Position numbers and translations under genes: made by a program
Origin: Providencia alcalifaciens
Lineage (GTDB): Bacteria; Pseudomonadota; Gammaproteobacteria; Enterobacterales; Enterobacteriaceae
Reading direction: 5' to 3'
Length of the DNA: 64,000 nucleotides
Assembly (NCBI RefSeq): GCF_020271745.1
Contig: NZ_CP084296.1
Coordinates: forward strand, 3,658,001-3,722,000
Shown here: piece after piece, positions 45,822 to 54,474 of the stretch
How positions within the stretch are numbered: the first letter of the stretch is position 1
Layout: every line of letters starts with the position of its first letter
The notes under the pieces: model-generated
What the model saw: the letters and a program-made list of their open reading frames with translations, nothing else
Database searches by the model: none
Told to the model about the DNA's origin: nothing

Positions 45822-46207
45822 GTGGCGTCCTCTGGATAAGTAAGAACAAAATCACGCATCACTCTGAAAATAACGCGCTTATCTGTCTGCTCCTCTCGTG
45901 ACTGCATGAAGGCCCCACGCTGAACGGTTTGTACTGGATATGATCCGATATGACCGTGCGTAATGTTTTCCCAATCTTTAAGTACTAAGGCCTCTAGCTT
46001 CAATGCTTTGGCATAATCATTGGGGATCTGGAAGGTGATTTGAAAGCGCGATTGAACAAGGGAGGTTTTAGCGAGCCCAGTAAGCACTTTAGGGTCGCTG
46101 ATGCGCTGATAAATAACCCCTTCCAACACATCGGATGGCAGCCCTAACGGATATGCCTTTAATCCAGTTAGTCGCTCCAAATCGGCTTTAATGTCAGTTT
46201 CTATCAT
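45818..46207 (-). CDS. Tail terminator, DUF3168
   Basis: 129 aa with the gpU-like layout: TDIKADLERLTGLKAYP, VIYQRISDP and the C-terminal VFRVMRDFVLTYP-like end. It caps the tail tube and joins it to the head. Overlaps both neighbours. Confidence 0.78.
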   Translation of the reverse strand: MIETDIKADLERLTGLKAYPLGLPSDVLEGVIYQRISDPKVLTGLAKTSLVQSRFQITFQIPNDYAKALKLEALVLKDWENITHGHIGSYPVQTVQRGAFMQSREEQTDKRVIFRVMRDFVLTYPEDAT

Positions 46208-46520
46208 GCTGATTGTCAGCCTCCGTCGTTATGATTAGTCGGTCTGACTGGTTTCTATCAACAGCGCGAACCGTGAAGTTGCGGTTTTGATAAGTGATGA
46301 TCCACCCGATATTAACGTCGCTGCGTGGTCGAATAGTGAATTGGTACGTTTCAATAACCTGCTGTTGATCGGCGGTGCGTATTTTCCGGTTAGACATCGC
46401 CTCCGCTTTTGCCCAAACCTCTTTGACTTTCACCAAACTAGATTTAGGGACGCCGAACTCATCCCTCACTTCCTCGATACGCGATAACAAAATCCGCTTA
46501 TTGAGTTCGCCCGCTTTCAT
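46194..46520 (-). CDS. Head-tail adaptor / head closure protein
   Basis: 108 aa from the ATG at 46520, which has GGGGGTGAT upstream; the frame runs further but that part overlaps the gp6-like gene. KAGELNKRILLSRIEEV, VWAKAEAMSNRKI and the ending match the SPP1 gp16-like head closure family. Confidence 0.85.
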   Translation of the reverse strand: MKAGELNKRILLSRIEEVRDEFGVPKSSLVKVKEVWAKAEAMSNRKIRTADQQQVIETYQFTIRPRSDVNIGWIITYQNRNFTVRAVDRNQSDRLIITTEADNQHDRN

Positions 46521-46530
46521 ATCACCCCCC

Positions 46531-46833
46531 CTAAATATTAATATAGCGATATGGCTCCAATAGAGCTTTAAACCCGGCAGACATTCCCGTTGTTTCTCTA
46601 TTTTCATAGAAATGACCCACCGCCAGCATAATGGCCAACTCAACATCCTCCGAGATCTGCAAACCATCTGGATCGGATTCAGGAATATCACCGTCATAAA
46701 GCGTTCTATTGATGTAGTTTTCTGCCCGCTTCTTAGCCGCAAGCATATACGTGATCAGCAAGTCATCTTCTGTTGCATTGTCATCGTCAATCCGACATTG
46801 CGCCTTTAACTTCTCCAATGTGGGTAATGGCAT
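46531..46833 (-). CDS. Head-tail connector, HK97 gp6-like
   Basis: 100 aa: LEKLKAQCRIDDDNATEDD, AAKKRAENYINRTLY, AIMLAVGHFYENRE are typical of gp6-like adaptors that form a ring below the portal. Confidence 0.88.
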   Translation of the reverse strand: MPLPTLEKLKAQCRIDDDNATEDDLLITYMLAAKKRAENYINRTLYDGDIPESDPDGLQISEDVELAIMLAVGHFYENRETTGMSAGFKALLEPYRYINI

Positions 46834-46876
46834 GTTTTCACCTTAATGCCTGCGACCATGACCAGATCGCAGGCAC

Positions 46877-46898
46877 AAAAAAACCGCAATTAAGCGGC
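46877..46898 (-). terminator. Hairpin with T-tract after the major capsid gene
   Basis: CCGC-TTAATT-GCGG followed by seven T residues on the minus strand; the same core hairpin as at 35395-35419. Probably lowers expression of downstream genes relative to capsid. Confidence 0.8.
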
Positions 46899-46921
46899 AC
46901 TTGACTGGGGGAGATTAATAA

Positions 46922-48148
46922 TTATTTTGTGGTGCCTTTACCGACCAGCGCCTTAATCGCTGAAGTATCTTCAAGGACACAATCGAAGCGGTGGAACGCC
47001 AAAAATGCGGTCTGATCATACTCTGCATAACGCTCAACTAAACGTTTCAGAGTCATGTAGGTCACACGACGCAAAATGAATCGGTCAAAGTCACCGCAGA
47101 AGATGAATTTCTTACCCGCTTCCATTTTATCAATGGCCTGATCAACCACATATTGCATACCCAAGATAGTCGAAGGAGCAACTCCGGCAATCGATGGCAA
47201 CCACAGTGGGCGTTTTTGTGCATCCTCCATTTCTTTCAGGTTTTTTAATGTGTCATCGTTGAACGCTAAACGGAACTTAGGTCCATTTCGGTAGGCAGGG
47301 TCTAACGCATGTTCTAAAGCGTTAATATCTTTCCACCCAAACGTTGCGGATGCATCAATCGTACCAGTGACGGAAGCATCTAGCCCTTTAGGCTGCAGCG
47401 GCGATCCAGTCCCTGTGCCTTTAACTAAATACTTCGCTTCACCGCGACCAATCCGCTGAGCAATACGGCTACCTAAATATGCTTCAATATTCACGCCGCT
47501 ATCTTGAAGTAACTCGTTTGATACGCGAATAATTTTAGAGGAAAGCTTTTTCGCACCTAAGATTGCAGTGCCAAATTCTACATCTTGTTCGCTAGCCGCT
47601 GTATTTTCGCCTAATAATTCCCCTTCTTCCTCTGTGCCATCCGAAGTGGACCATGTAATACCTTGTCCTGTTGATGTTGTTAAAATTTGTGCGACGCTGG
47701 CAATGCCACCATATGCCTTCATCTGCTCAATAATTTTATTCAGCATTTGTGTCGGTACGGTATACCCGCCTTTTTCATCCGGCGATGTTCCCTGCGCACG
47801 TAATTCTTTAAGCGCTTGACGCTCTTCCGTTGATAACTCACCGAACCCGCTACGCACAAAGCGATCAAAGGCTAAATTACGACGTTCGACTTTTGCCGCT
47901 TCAGGGTCATTTTCAGGATTACGACGCTGCTCTTGCTCTTTATCGTCAACAAACTCCTGGTCTAATGAACGAAGCTGCTCTTCACGCTCAATTTGTGCTT
48001 CCAAGTTTTCAAGCTCTGTTTTCGCTTTATTCCACTCGGTGCGCTGCTCATCGGTCATCACACCTTCACCCACTTTTTCGTGAATAGCACGCATATCGAC
48101 AGCGATGGTGTTACGTTTCTGTTTTAATTCATGAAGCTTCATAGTCAT
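46922..48148 (-). CDS. Major capsid protein, HK97 gp5 family
   Basis: 408 aa. Residues 1 to about 105 form the charged coiled-coil delta domain that is removed by the protease; the mature HK97 fold begins near GTSPDEKGGYTVPTQML and includes ITWSTSDGTEEEGELLGEN and FAFNDDTLKN-like blocks. Ends DTSAIKALVGKG. A second ATG two codons in is equally possible. Confidence 0.94.
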   Translation of the reverse strand: MTMKLHELKQKRNTIAVDMRAIHEKVGEGVMTDEQRTEWNKAKTELENLEAQIEREEQLRSLDQEFVDDKEQEQRRNPENDPEAAKVERRNLAFDRFVRSGFGELSTEERQALKELRAQGTSPDEKGGYTVPTQMLNKIIEQMKAYGGIASVAQILTTSTGQGITWSTSDGTEEEGELLGENTAASEQDVEFGTAILGAKKLSSKIIRVSNELLQDSGVNIEAYLGSRIAQRIGRGEAKYLVKGTGTGSPLQPKGLDASVTGTIDASATFGWKDINALEHALDPAYRNGPKFRLAFNDDTLKNLKEMEDAQKRPLWLPSIAGVAPSTILGMQYVVDQAIDKMEAGKKFIFCGDFDRFILRRVTYMTLKRLVERYAEYDQTAFLAFHRFDCVLEDTSAIKALVGKGTTK

Positions 48149-48157
48149 AGTATTACC

Positions 48158-48763
48158 TTATGCATTGAGTAAAGTTAAAATGCGCTCACGCGCTAATTTT
48201 TGATTAATCGCTTTTTGCAGATCACCGCCGTTTCTGGCTTCCTTCCAAGCTTCCATCGAGCGAACTGCGGCACCGGCGTCTTGATAGGCTGGGTAGGTCA
48301 CTGGACTCACATCGAATAAGCGCGAGAATTTGTGAATTTCACGAATAATCACGCCTTCATCATCTTGATACCAATCTTCACCATCTCGGGCGACACGAAA
48401 AGCAAAAGAACTTTGGTTGATATCGCCACGCTGCATCGGGGCTAGCACTAAATCACGGATAGTTTGGGTACCAGGGGCGGTAATGTCATAAACCAAGCCA
48501 CGCTCGTTCACACTTAAAGACAGCGTTCCTGCCGCTGTTCTTCCGAGAATATAGTTAGGATCATGATTGAATAATCCGCGAACATCATCATTAAGCACGT
48601 CATCAAACGCCCCCGGCTTAATAATTTCTTTAAATCCATACATCAGCTCAGAACGAGAGTCGAAAACAGAGCCTAACCCAATAATATGGGTTGCTTGATT
48701 CTCATCTCCAGGTTCAGCTCTCACCTCCCCCATATAGCAGCGAGTTTCTTGATTACTGCTCAT
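48158..48763 (-). CDS. Prohead protease, HK97 gp4 family
   Basis: 201 aa from ATG at 48763 (GGAG 6 bases upstream). S78-type serine protease: FNHDPNYILGRT carries the catalytic His and GDINQSSFAF the Ser; DVSPVTYPAYQDAG is the third signature. It trims the capsid delta domain. Overlaps the portal stop by about 10 bases. Confidence 0.92.
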   Translation of the reverse strand: MSSNQETRCYMGEVRAEPGDENQATHIIGLGSVFDSRSELMYGFKEIIKPGAFDDVLNDDVRGLFNHDPNYILGRTAAGTLSLSVNERGLVYDITAPGTQTIRDLVLAPMQRGDINQSSFAFRVARDGEDWYQDDEGVIIREIHKFSRLFDVSPVTYPAYQDAGAAVRSMEAWKEARNGGDLQKAINQKLARERILTLLNA

Positions 48764-49985
48764 CATTATCTCCTTTGGGTTTTTCTGTTTGACTTCCCAC
48801 AGGCTGAGCAGCGTTAACACTGACTAACATTTCGTCCAGCCCATCAACTGGGTTCATATCTTCAAAAGCACGCACTTCATTTCGACTCATCCAACCATCA
48901 GTAATGGCATAATGATAAAATTGCGCGCGCTCTTTCGCGGTACCACGTAATAAACCCGCCAAATTAAAGCGAGCATAAAACCCTGCCACTCTTTCTTGTC
49001 TTGTGAACAAGCGTCGATTAAGTTCCTGCTCCCAATTAACCACCCACGGCATGATGGTATGGCGAACAAACTGAATGGATTGCTCAGAAATATTAGAGTA
49101 AGTCGCCTTTTCAAGGTCATTAATCATGTGAGCAGGAACGTTAAAGATCCCCGCAATCATAGAGCGGTTTAATTTCAACATATCGATAAGCTGAGCATCG
49201 ACAGGGGAAACGGTTAACGCTTTGTAGTCTAGATCTGCGGGGATAAGCATAGTTTTATTCTCCTGACTACGGAGTGAGGCACTTGCCTTTTGCCACATAT
49301 CTTTTATACGCGCCCAGCCGTCTTTATTTAGCTCACCTTTAACAGACAAAATACCAGCCGGTCTTGCATTTCCTCCGAAAAAAGAGCTGGTGTATTTCTG
49401 TCCGCTCATTCCCATACCGATAGTTTCAGCATGCTGGGCAATAGGGCTTAACCCCATGCGTTGGTTATTGCCCAGAGCTCGAATGTGGATCATGTCATCA
49501 GGACTGATGGCAAAATTACCGAGTTCATTGTAAACACCGTAGGTATAACGCCCGCCTGTATTCAATAGGGTAGTTTCCCACGGCATACATGCCTCGAGAT
49601 TGGTCACTTCCCCTTTGCGGTTACGTACGACCTGCGTGTAACCATTTCCCCAGCCTAAAATGTGTCGATGTTTCGTTTCTCGCCATTTATAGCTGGTTTG
49701 CCACTCGTTAGGTTCATCGTGAACAAGATGAAATAAGGAATGGTCGCGCGCTGTTTCAACTTTATTGCCCGATTTACGCATAATATGTAATGGCATTTGA
49801 GCAATAGATGAAGAAAGCACGTAAATACACGCATACACTGCGGCAAGCTTCATCGATGTTTCAGGGCTAACATGTACATCAGCAGTGAAAATTCCATCGG
49901 TATCAATGGAATCTGAGGTAATAGGTACCGATGGATTTTCAATGCTTGTCAGTTCATCATTACGAAATAACGCATTAAGAAGCAC
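48753..49985 (-). CDS. Portal protein, HK97 gp3 family
   Basis: 410 aa, GTG start with GAGGGGG upstream. Typical blocks: AAVYACIYVLSSSIAQMPLH, GWGNGYTQVVRNRKG, GLSPIAQHAETIGMG, FNVPAHMINDLEKATYSNIS. Forms the dodecameric DNA channel. Overlaps the small membrane protein gene by 11 bases. Confidence 0.95.
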   Translation of the reverse strand: MLLNALFRNDELTSIENPSVPITSDSIDTDGIFTADVHVSPETSMKLAAVYACIYVLSSSIAQMPLHIMRKSGNKVETARDHSLFHLVHDEPNEWQTSYKWRETKHRHILGWGNGYTQVVRNRKGEVTNLEACMPWETTLLNTGGRYTYGVYNELGNFAISPDDMIHIRALGNNQRMGLSPIAQHAETIGMGMSGQKYTSSFFGGNARPAGILSVKGELNKDGWARIKDMWQKASASLRSQENKTMLIPADLDYKALTVSPVDAQLIDMLKLNRSMIAGIFNVPAHMINDLEKATYSNISEQSIQFVRHTIMPWVVNWEQELNRRLFTRQERVAGFYARFNLAGLLRGTAKERAQFYHYAITDGWMSRNEVRAFEDMNPVDGLDEMLVSVNAAQPVGSQTEKPKGDNDEQ

Positions 49986-50136
49986 GTTTCCCCCTCATTG
50001 CCGCCACTAATGCATAAACCACCAGCACGGAACCGCCGATCATTAATGTATTGGGGAGCCCATAATTTAGATAACAGCCTGCCATCACCGCCCCAAAACC
50101 AATCAAGGCAGTCAAATCAAGAAATAAATTTTTCAT
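49975..50136 (-). CDS. 53-aa membrane protein between terminase and portal
   Basis: Start ATGA overlaps the terminase stop. Sequence KNLFLDLTALIGFGAVMAG, YLNYGLPNTLMIGGSVLVVY and AMRGKRAS gives two membrane segments with a basic end. Similar tiny genes sit here in several HK97-like prophages of Proteeae. Role unknown; expression is late by position. Confidence 0.7.
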   Translation of the reverse strand: MKNLFLDLTALIGFGAVMAGCYLNYGLPNTLMIGGSVLVVYALVAAMRGKRAS

Positions 50137-51863
50137 AGGAATAGTATGTCTTCGTCAGGATCAAGAGAGGAAAGGAAATCGGATGATTCATTCAGCATGG
50201 CTCGGCCTACACCCATCATGGCAGAAACAGCACCATCAATTTTATTTTCATTGCCATCTTTGGTTGGCCTAACAACATCATCGCTACCCGGCAAATACTT
50301 GCCAACCACATTTTGGAAGCACCACGTCATGATAGGGTTACCATCATGATGAAATCGACCAGCAGCAAGTGCGGCTTCAATCTCTTTCATTGGGTCACTC
50401 ATGTTTGTGTAGTTTTGCGTAATCGAAATGGGCTCCAGTCCTTCATCCTGCAATCGATGCGAAAGCGCAATGGCACCAGAGGGGTCGATAGGGCTTGAAA
50501 CGATGTTGAAATGCGCTCTCAATTTTAAAATTGAGTCCTCAATGAGCCGATAATCAACTTCTGCACCATCGCTAGGAATGAGAACACCTTGATTGACAAA
50601 ACTTTGATAGCGTTCAGCGGTTCGTAACTTGTCAGTATCCGTTGAATAAATGGTATCTTCAGGCGCAAAAAATAAGGGTGACACTGAAAAGTAATGTTTT
50701 TTACCGTTAATTTCGCGCTTAAAGATAGGTGCGACACAGTTCAAGTCCAGCTTTGTTGCTAAGTCGATCCCCAAATAAACATCTTCACCGTAGAAATCTT
50801 CAATTTTTAGGCTCTTGTCCTCCGCTTTTCGCCAGTGGTCCATGTTATAGAACGCTGACTTAGCGGTTACCCAAATATTGAAATGCTTTGTTTTGATTTT
50901 ATTGGTTTGCCTCGGCGTTGTAATGCCAAGCTCTTGTTTTGCCAAGAGATAGTCATACTTAACCGAAACACCACAATTTGGGTTAGATTTGATGACCGAT
51001 TCAGGTAATTTCCAATCATCGTCTTTATCAATCGTGTAAATAATGCCAAAGATTTGATCATTGGCCCCGCCAGTACGAATCCCCTCAAGAATTTCAGTTA
51101 CTTGGCTGCGTTTATCATAACAAGGGCTTTGAATATCAAAACCTGCCGTCGTGATAATGAGTGTAAGCGGTTGCTCACGCGCTCCCATCCCCGTTGTCAT
51201 TGTCGTATACAGCGCATCCGTTGAATGCTCGTGGTATTCATCGATAATGGCACACGTTGGGTTATCACCATCACCGGGATCACCAATTAAGGGCGCAAAT
51301 ACTGAACCATCTGGGCGAGTCATTTTTTCTGCCCACGGCTTGATTTGAAAGCGTTTTCTTAATGATGGAAGCTTTTTGACCATCGCTAAAGCAGGTTCAA
51401 AGACTTTCCATGCTTGCTTTTCAGTGGTAGCGCCACAATACACCTCAGCGCCGTACTCACCATCAGCACAAAACATGTAATTACCGACGGCGGCCGCAAT
51501 GAGCGACTTCCCATTTTTACGGGGTACTTCAACATACATTTCTGTAAATCGACGATTACCACATTTCTTTTTTACCCAACCAAAAACCACACAGAAAATA
51601 AATAGCTGCCATGGTTCAAGTGTGATCCGTAACTTTCGTTTTGCCCAGTCACCTTTGGTGTGCGGCATAAGTTGAGCAAAACGACAAAACCGCTCAGCCT
51701 TATCTTTATCAAATCGATATGGCCAGTTTTTATCTTTCGCTTTCTGGAGATCATCTAAATGCCGTTGGCATGACTGTTTGACGTAGATACATGATGGAAT
51801 CTTTCCGCTAACAATATCTCTAGCATATTGATTTGCCGCGTTGACGCTCGGATAAGTAGCCAT
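50133..51863 (-). CDS. Terminase large subunit
   Basis: 576 aa. ATPase domain with Walker A VPRKNGKS (113-120) and Walker B CAIIDEYHEH; nuclease domain with GIDLATKLDLN and a late acidic IDGAVSAMMG. Belongs to the HK97 gp2 (TerL) type that cuts at cos. Ends ATGA into the next gene. Confidence 0.95.
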   Translation of the reverse strand: MATYPSVNAANQYARDIVSGKIPSCIYVKQSCQRHLDDLQKAKDKNWPYRFDKDKAERFCRFAQLMPHTKGDWAKRKLRITLEPWQLFIFCVVFGWVKKKCGNRRFTEMYVEVPRKNGKSLIAAAVGNYMFCADGEYGAEVYCGATTEKQAWKVFEPALAMVKKLPSLRKRFQIKPWAEKMTRPDGSVFAPLIGDPGDGDNPTCAIIDEYHEHSTDALYTTMTTGMGAREQPLTLIITTAGFDIQSPCYDKRSQVTEILEGIRTGGANDQIFGIIYTIDKDDDWKLPESVIKSNPNCGVSVKYDYLLAKQELGITTPRQTNKIKTKHFNIWVTAKSAFYNMDHWRKAEDKSLKIEDFYGEDVYLGIDLATKLDLNCVAPIFKREINGKKHYFSVSPLFFAPEDTIYSTDTDKLRTAERYQSFVNQGVLIPSDGAEVDYRLIEDSILKLRAHFNIVSSPIDPSGAIALSHRLQDEGLEPISITQNYTNMSDPMKEIEAALAAGRFHHDGNPIMTWCFQNVVGKYLPGSDDVVRPTKDGNENKIDGAVSAMMGVGRAMLNESSDFLSSLDPDEDILFL

Positions 51864-51865
51864 AA

Positions 51866-52324
51866 TTAAAACTCATCGAATTCGTTTCCATCATCATCTT
51901 TCTCTTTTGCGCCAGTGCTTCTCATTCGACTCAACGGGTCTAGGCCGAGCAATGATCCCAGTCGTGCTATTTGCGAAACGCTGTCATTTCGAACGGCAAC
52001 AGCAGGATGTTTTTTCAGTCCACCCATTCCACTCATTTCAGTAATACCGCCACTTTCCAAATCTGCTTTGGCATGTTTTAAAATAACTTGTTCCGCTGTT
52101 AGCATCAGTTGAAAAGCATTGCAGTACGCGACTAGCAACGGAGCATCTTCAAGTTCAAACGTGCCGCGCTCAATTAAAATCTTACTTTGTGTTTTCCAAA
52201 GTTTTATTGCTGCATCACCCATTAATTCATCGGGTGGGGCGATTCGAGTAATGCTGCTTTTTCCGTTTTTAGCAGGTAAATTTTTGTGTCGACCGCCACC
52301 CGAGGCACGGATACCAGTTGCCAT
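51866..52324 (-). CDS. Terminase small subunit, P27 family
   Basis: 152 aa with the GIRASGGGRHKNLPA N-terminus and SVSQIARLGSLLGLDPLSR end typical of P27-type small subunits that bind cos DNA. Two bases before the large subunit. Confidence 0.9.
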   Translation of the reverse strand: MATGIRASGGGRHKNLPAKNGKSSITRIAPPDELMGDAAIKLWKTQSKILIERGTFELEDAPLLVAYCNAFQLMLTAEQVILKHAKADLESGGITEMSGMGGLKKHPAVAVRNDSVSQIARLGSLLGLDPLSRMRSTGAKEKDDDGNEFDEF

Positions 52325-52481
52325 TTAGCCTCCTAAAAAATGTTAAATTTGTTAAAAATATCGAAAAAAATAATCCTTATTTCGCGTCCGTAAAAATTGA
52401 CTTAAGGCGGCGGTACTACAAGGCGAAAGTGGTAGGGATTTGCCCCGCCCCTCCCCTTGTGAGTTGTCGCTCGTATAGCGG
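52325..52481. other. Non-coding gap before the terminase genes, possible cos region
   Basis: 157 bp between HNH and terS with an AT-rich half and then GGCGGCGGTACTAC followed by a C-rich run (GCCCCGCCCCTCCCC). In HK97-like phages cos lies near this position, beside the HNH gene. Cleavage position cannot be deduced. Confidence 0.35.
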
Positions 52482-52835
52482 CTATCTTCTGGTTCGTTCG
52501 CTTGCTGTCTTACTTCTATGACATAGCCAGCACAACGATTGCAGGTTGCTATCATCATCGGTACCACCATGCGCCTTGGGTTTGATATGGTCCACTGTCC
52601 TTGCTTCTGTTGGTCTACCTGACTTCAAACACTCTTGGCATAGATGTTTATCACGATACAAAACGCGAGCACGTATCTTGTCCCACTTGGAGCCATAACC
52701 GCGCTCATGACGGCTCTTGCCTTGCTGGTGGTTTTCCCATCCTGTATTCATGTGCTCTTGACAATAACCACTACGGTCAGTGGTTGTTTTACTGCAGCCA
52801 TGCTTGCGACAAGATCGAGGTATGCGAGGCGGCAT
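52482..52835 (-). CDS. HNH endonuclease
   Basis: 117 aa from ATG at 52835 (GGAG 7 bases upstream). Zinc-finger-like Cys/His N-terminus, then HNH motif blocks RDKHLCQECLKSGR, TVDHIKPKAHGG and LQSLCWLCHRSK. HNH proteins next to terminase assist cos cleavage in HK97-type phages. Confidence 0.92.
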   Translation of the reverse strand: MPPRIPRSCRKHGCSKTTTDRSGYCQEHMNTGWENHQQGKSRHERGYGSKWDKIRARVLYRDKHLCQECLKSGRPTEARTVDHIKPKAHGGTDDDSNLQSLCWLCHRSKTASERTRR

Positions 52836-52852
52836 AATTTTCTCCACAAATG

Positions 52853-53065
52853 AAAAAGCCACCAGTGATTAGCTGATGGCTATAAACCTTTACAAATATA
52901 AGGTAGCTATTATGTAGGTAACCGCGTACTGTTGCCGCGTTGAAGTATGCTTTAGCTTTGAATCCTAAACATGCATGACCTTTCAACAAAACCTAAAAAC
53001 AATAAGTTCTATTAAAGCCTACGACATTAAGACCCTCTTTAGACACGGGGTCTATTTTTTAAATC
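52853..53065. repeat. About 210-bp imperfect repeat, copy A
   Basis: Starts with a minus-strand terminator-like stem (AGCCATCAG / CTGGTGGCT then T residues, 52853-52885), includes AACCTTTACAAATATAAG and ends with GACCC...GGGTC plus T-tract. Copy B is 53566-53782. Order and spacing of the three blocks are kept. Confidence 0.7.
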
Positions 53066-53404
53066 TAATCTTCCAGTTGCAGAACGCCATGCTCTTCAGA
53101 GCCTTAATAAGCAATCAGACCTCCATAAATAATTTCGTCACCATCACGGATAGTGATTACTTCATGGTGTAACACAACTGACCATCTTATTGTGTAAATT
53201 CATGTAGTGATTAATTTGCGCCTGTATCTTAATGAATCTCAGCACCTTGAATGCCATTAAAACTAATGCCCTCGAAATGAGTCATGCGGTCAAGTACCAC
53301 TACGACACTCGAATTGTATCCGGAGCCATAAGACGGAAAGCTGTAGGTTTTCACTATGCTGTTATCTCCGCATTAATTTTCAAATGTTGGAATAATTATA
53401 CCAA
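53066..53404. other. Gap with eroded small frames
   Basis: Between the two repeat copies. Apart from the 41-aa frame at 53229-53354, short minus-strand pieces such as HHEVITIRDGDEIIYGGL and a TTG-start piece preceded by GGAGG ending FCNWKIRFKK are visible. They look like remnants of one or two small phage genes. Confidence 0.4.
53229..53354 (-). CDS. 41-aa hypothetical phage protein
   Basis: GTG start, sequence KTYSFPSYGSGYNSSVVVVL then DRMTHFEGISFNGIQGAEIH. GCGGAG lies 11 bases upstream, rather far. Compact, Tyr/Gly/Ser-rich start and a hydrophobic VVVVL; likely a real small gene or the remaining part of a longer one. Not recognised. Confidence 0.4.
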   Translation of the reverse strand: MKTYSFPSYGSGYNSSVVVVLDRMTHFEGISFNGIQGAEIH

Positions 53405-53429
53405 TTAAAAAGCCCCGTATTGCGAGGCT
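53405..53429 (-). terminator. Terminator in the lysis-packaging interval
   Basis: AGCCTCG pairs with CGGGGCT, T-rich tail TTTTTAATT on the minus strand. Confidence 0.75.
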
Positions 53430-53565
53430 CAGATTTGTAATATCCGCTTGAGATTACTACTTTTTTAATGTTGTGGTCATTCACGATTAACGTATAGTGA
53501 AGCTCTATTCATAAGCAGTTATTCTCATTTAGCCCCGATATCTGGGGTATTTTTATTTATCAAAA

Positions 53566-53782
53566 GCAAAAAGCCACCGGTGATTAGCCGATGGTTATGA
53601 ACCTTTACAAATATAAGTTGGCTATTATTTAAACAATGGAGTACGTTGAATAGGCTCGCTTACCAAGCTAATACTAGCCGCGAGCATGCATGGCACGTCT
53701 ACTCAGACAAAACATAATAAGACTTAAACTATCCTATACATTCAGACCCTCATTAGACACGTGGGTCTATTTTTTAATTCTC
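53566..53782. repeat. About 210-bp imperfect repeat, copy B
   Basis: Copy B of 52853-53065. It begins with a minus-strand terminator stem (CCATCGG / CCGGTGG) and ends with the hairpin GACCC...GGGTC and T-tract, which overlaps the stop of the Rz1-type gene. Copy A thus looks like a duplicated end of the lysis cassette. Confidence 0.7.
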
Positions 53783-54084
53783 TCAGCTTCAATTTCCTGT
53801 ATTGCTTTAAGCTGCTCATTCGCCTTCTCTATCGTTCCTAGCAATAATCTGTTCCATAATACAGACGCTTTGAATGATAGGGTTTTACCATCACTGTCAG
53901 GCGGCAATGGCGGTACCACAGAGTTAGTTAACGTCGATGGAATTGGAACGCATTGCGCGCTCTCGTAGCTCGTTTGTGTACTCGAACAAGCCATCAGTAA
54001 CAAGCTGAGGCACAAGAGAATCACAAGAAGACTCTGCTTTGAGTATCGTTTTATATTCAATGATTTTCTCCTGTGCTTTCGCAT
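53767..54084 (-). CDS. Rz1-type spanin lipoprotein
   Basis: 105 aa with lipobox LLLMACSS, then a Pro-rich segment (SVVPPLPPDSDGK) as in o-spanins. It joins the outer membrane and completes lysis with the i-spanin. Its start lies inside the Rz frame in another phase, the usual Rz/Rz1 overlap. Confidence 0.88.
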   Translation of the reverse strand: MRKHRRKSLNIKRYSKQSLLVILLCLSLLLMACSSTQTSYESAQCVPIPSTLTNSVVPPLPPDSDGKTLSFKASVLWNRLLLGTIEKANEQLKAIQEIEAERIKK

Positions 54085-54301
54085 CAGCTTGAATGCCGTT
54101 CCGGTATGCTGTTGTTGCTATCTGATTGAAGCGATTGAATTGAAATGACTGACGGGCAATGACTGCGCTTTGTTTGATGTTATCTTGCTTTAACTTGTCG
54201 TTGTCGCTCTTAACTGCAGTGTTGTTATCATAAAGCGTTAATGCCAACCAGCTAACAGCAACTAACATTAAAAAAAGCCAAAACGAGTTATCTATCTTCA
54301 T
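53924..54301 (-). CDS. Rz-type i-spanin
   Basis: 125 aa. N-terminal membrane anchor FWLFLMLVAVSWLALTL, then a long charged coiled coil (DNNTAVKSDNDKLKQDN) and a Cys-containing C-terminus. Inner-membrane partner of the Rz1-type lipoprotein. Overlaps the upstream gene by 4 bases. Confidence 0.85.
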   Translation of the reverse strand: MKIDNSFWLFLMLVAVSWLALTLYDNNTAVKSDNDKLKQDNIKQSAVIARQSFQFNRFNQIATTAYRNGIQADAKAQEKIIEYKTILKAESSCDSLVPQLVTDGLFEYTNELRERAMRSNSIDVN

Positions 54302-54474
54302 AAGTTAACCTGCCGGGCTTTGTTGTAATTAACCGCACTTTGGCAGCGTTTTTCTAAACTTACCTTGTCAGTGCCACCACAGGTATTGTCATTGAGTGCG
54401 TATATGCCAGCTGCCAAACAGACGGGGATTCCGATAATGAAAGCGGATAAGCATAAGCAAACTCGCCATGGCAT
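54298..54474 (-). CDS. Small membrane protein overlapping the lysozyme gene
   Basis: 58 aa from the Met at 54474 (an earlier Met at 54516 adds 14 residues). One membrane segment VCLCLSAFIIGIPVCLAAGI, then CGGTDKVSLEKRCQ; cysteines may be oxidised in the periplasm. The gene lies inside the lysozyme 3' end in another frame and before Rz. It could be a lysis modulator; no family known. Confidence 0.5.
   Translation of the reverse strand: MPWRVCLCLSAFIIGIPVCLAAGIYALNDNTCGGTDKVSLEKRCQSAVNYNKARQVNL

Noticed and set aside
46521-46742. Longer start for the head closure gene
   Set aside because: The added part overlaps the gp6-like gene and has no family match; the ATG at 46520 has a strong ribosome site.
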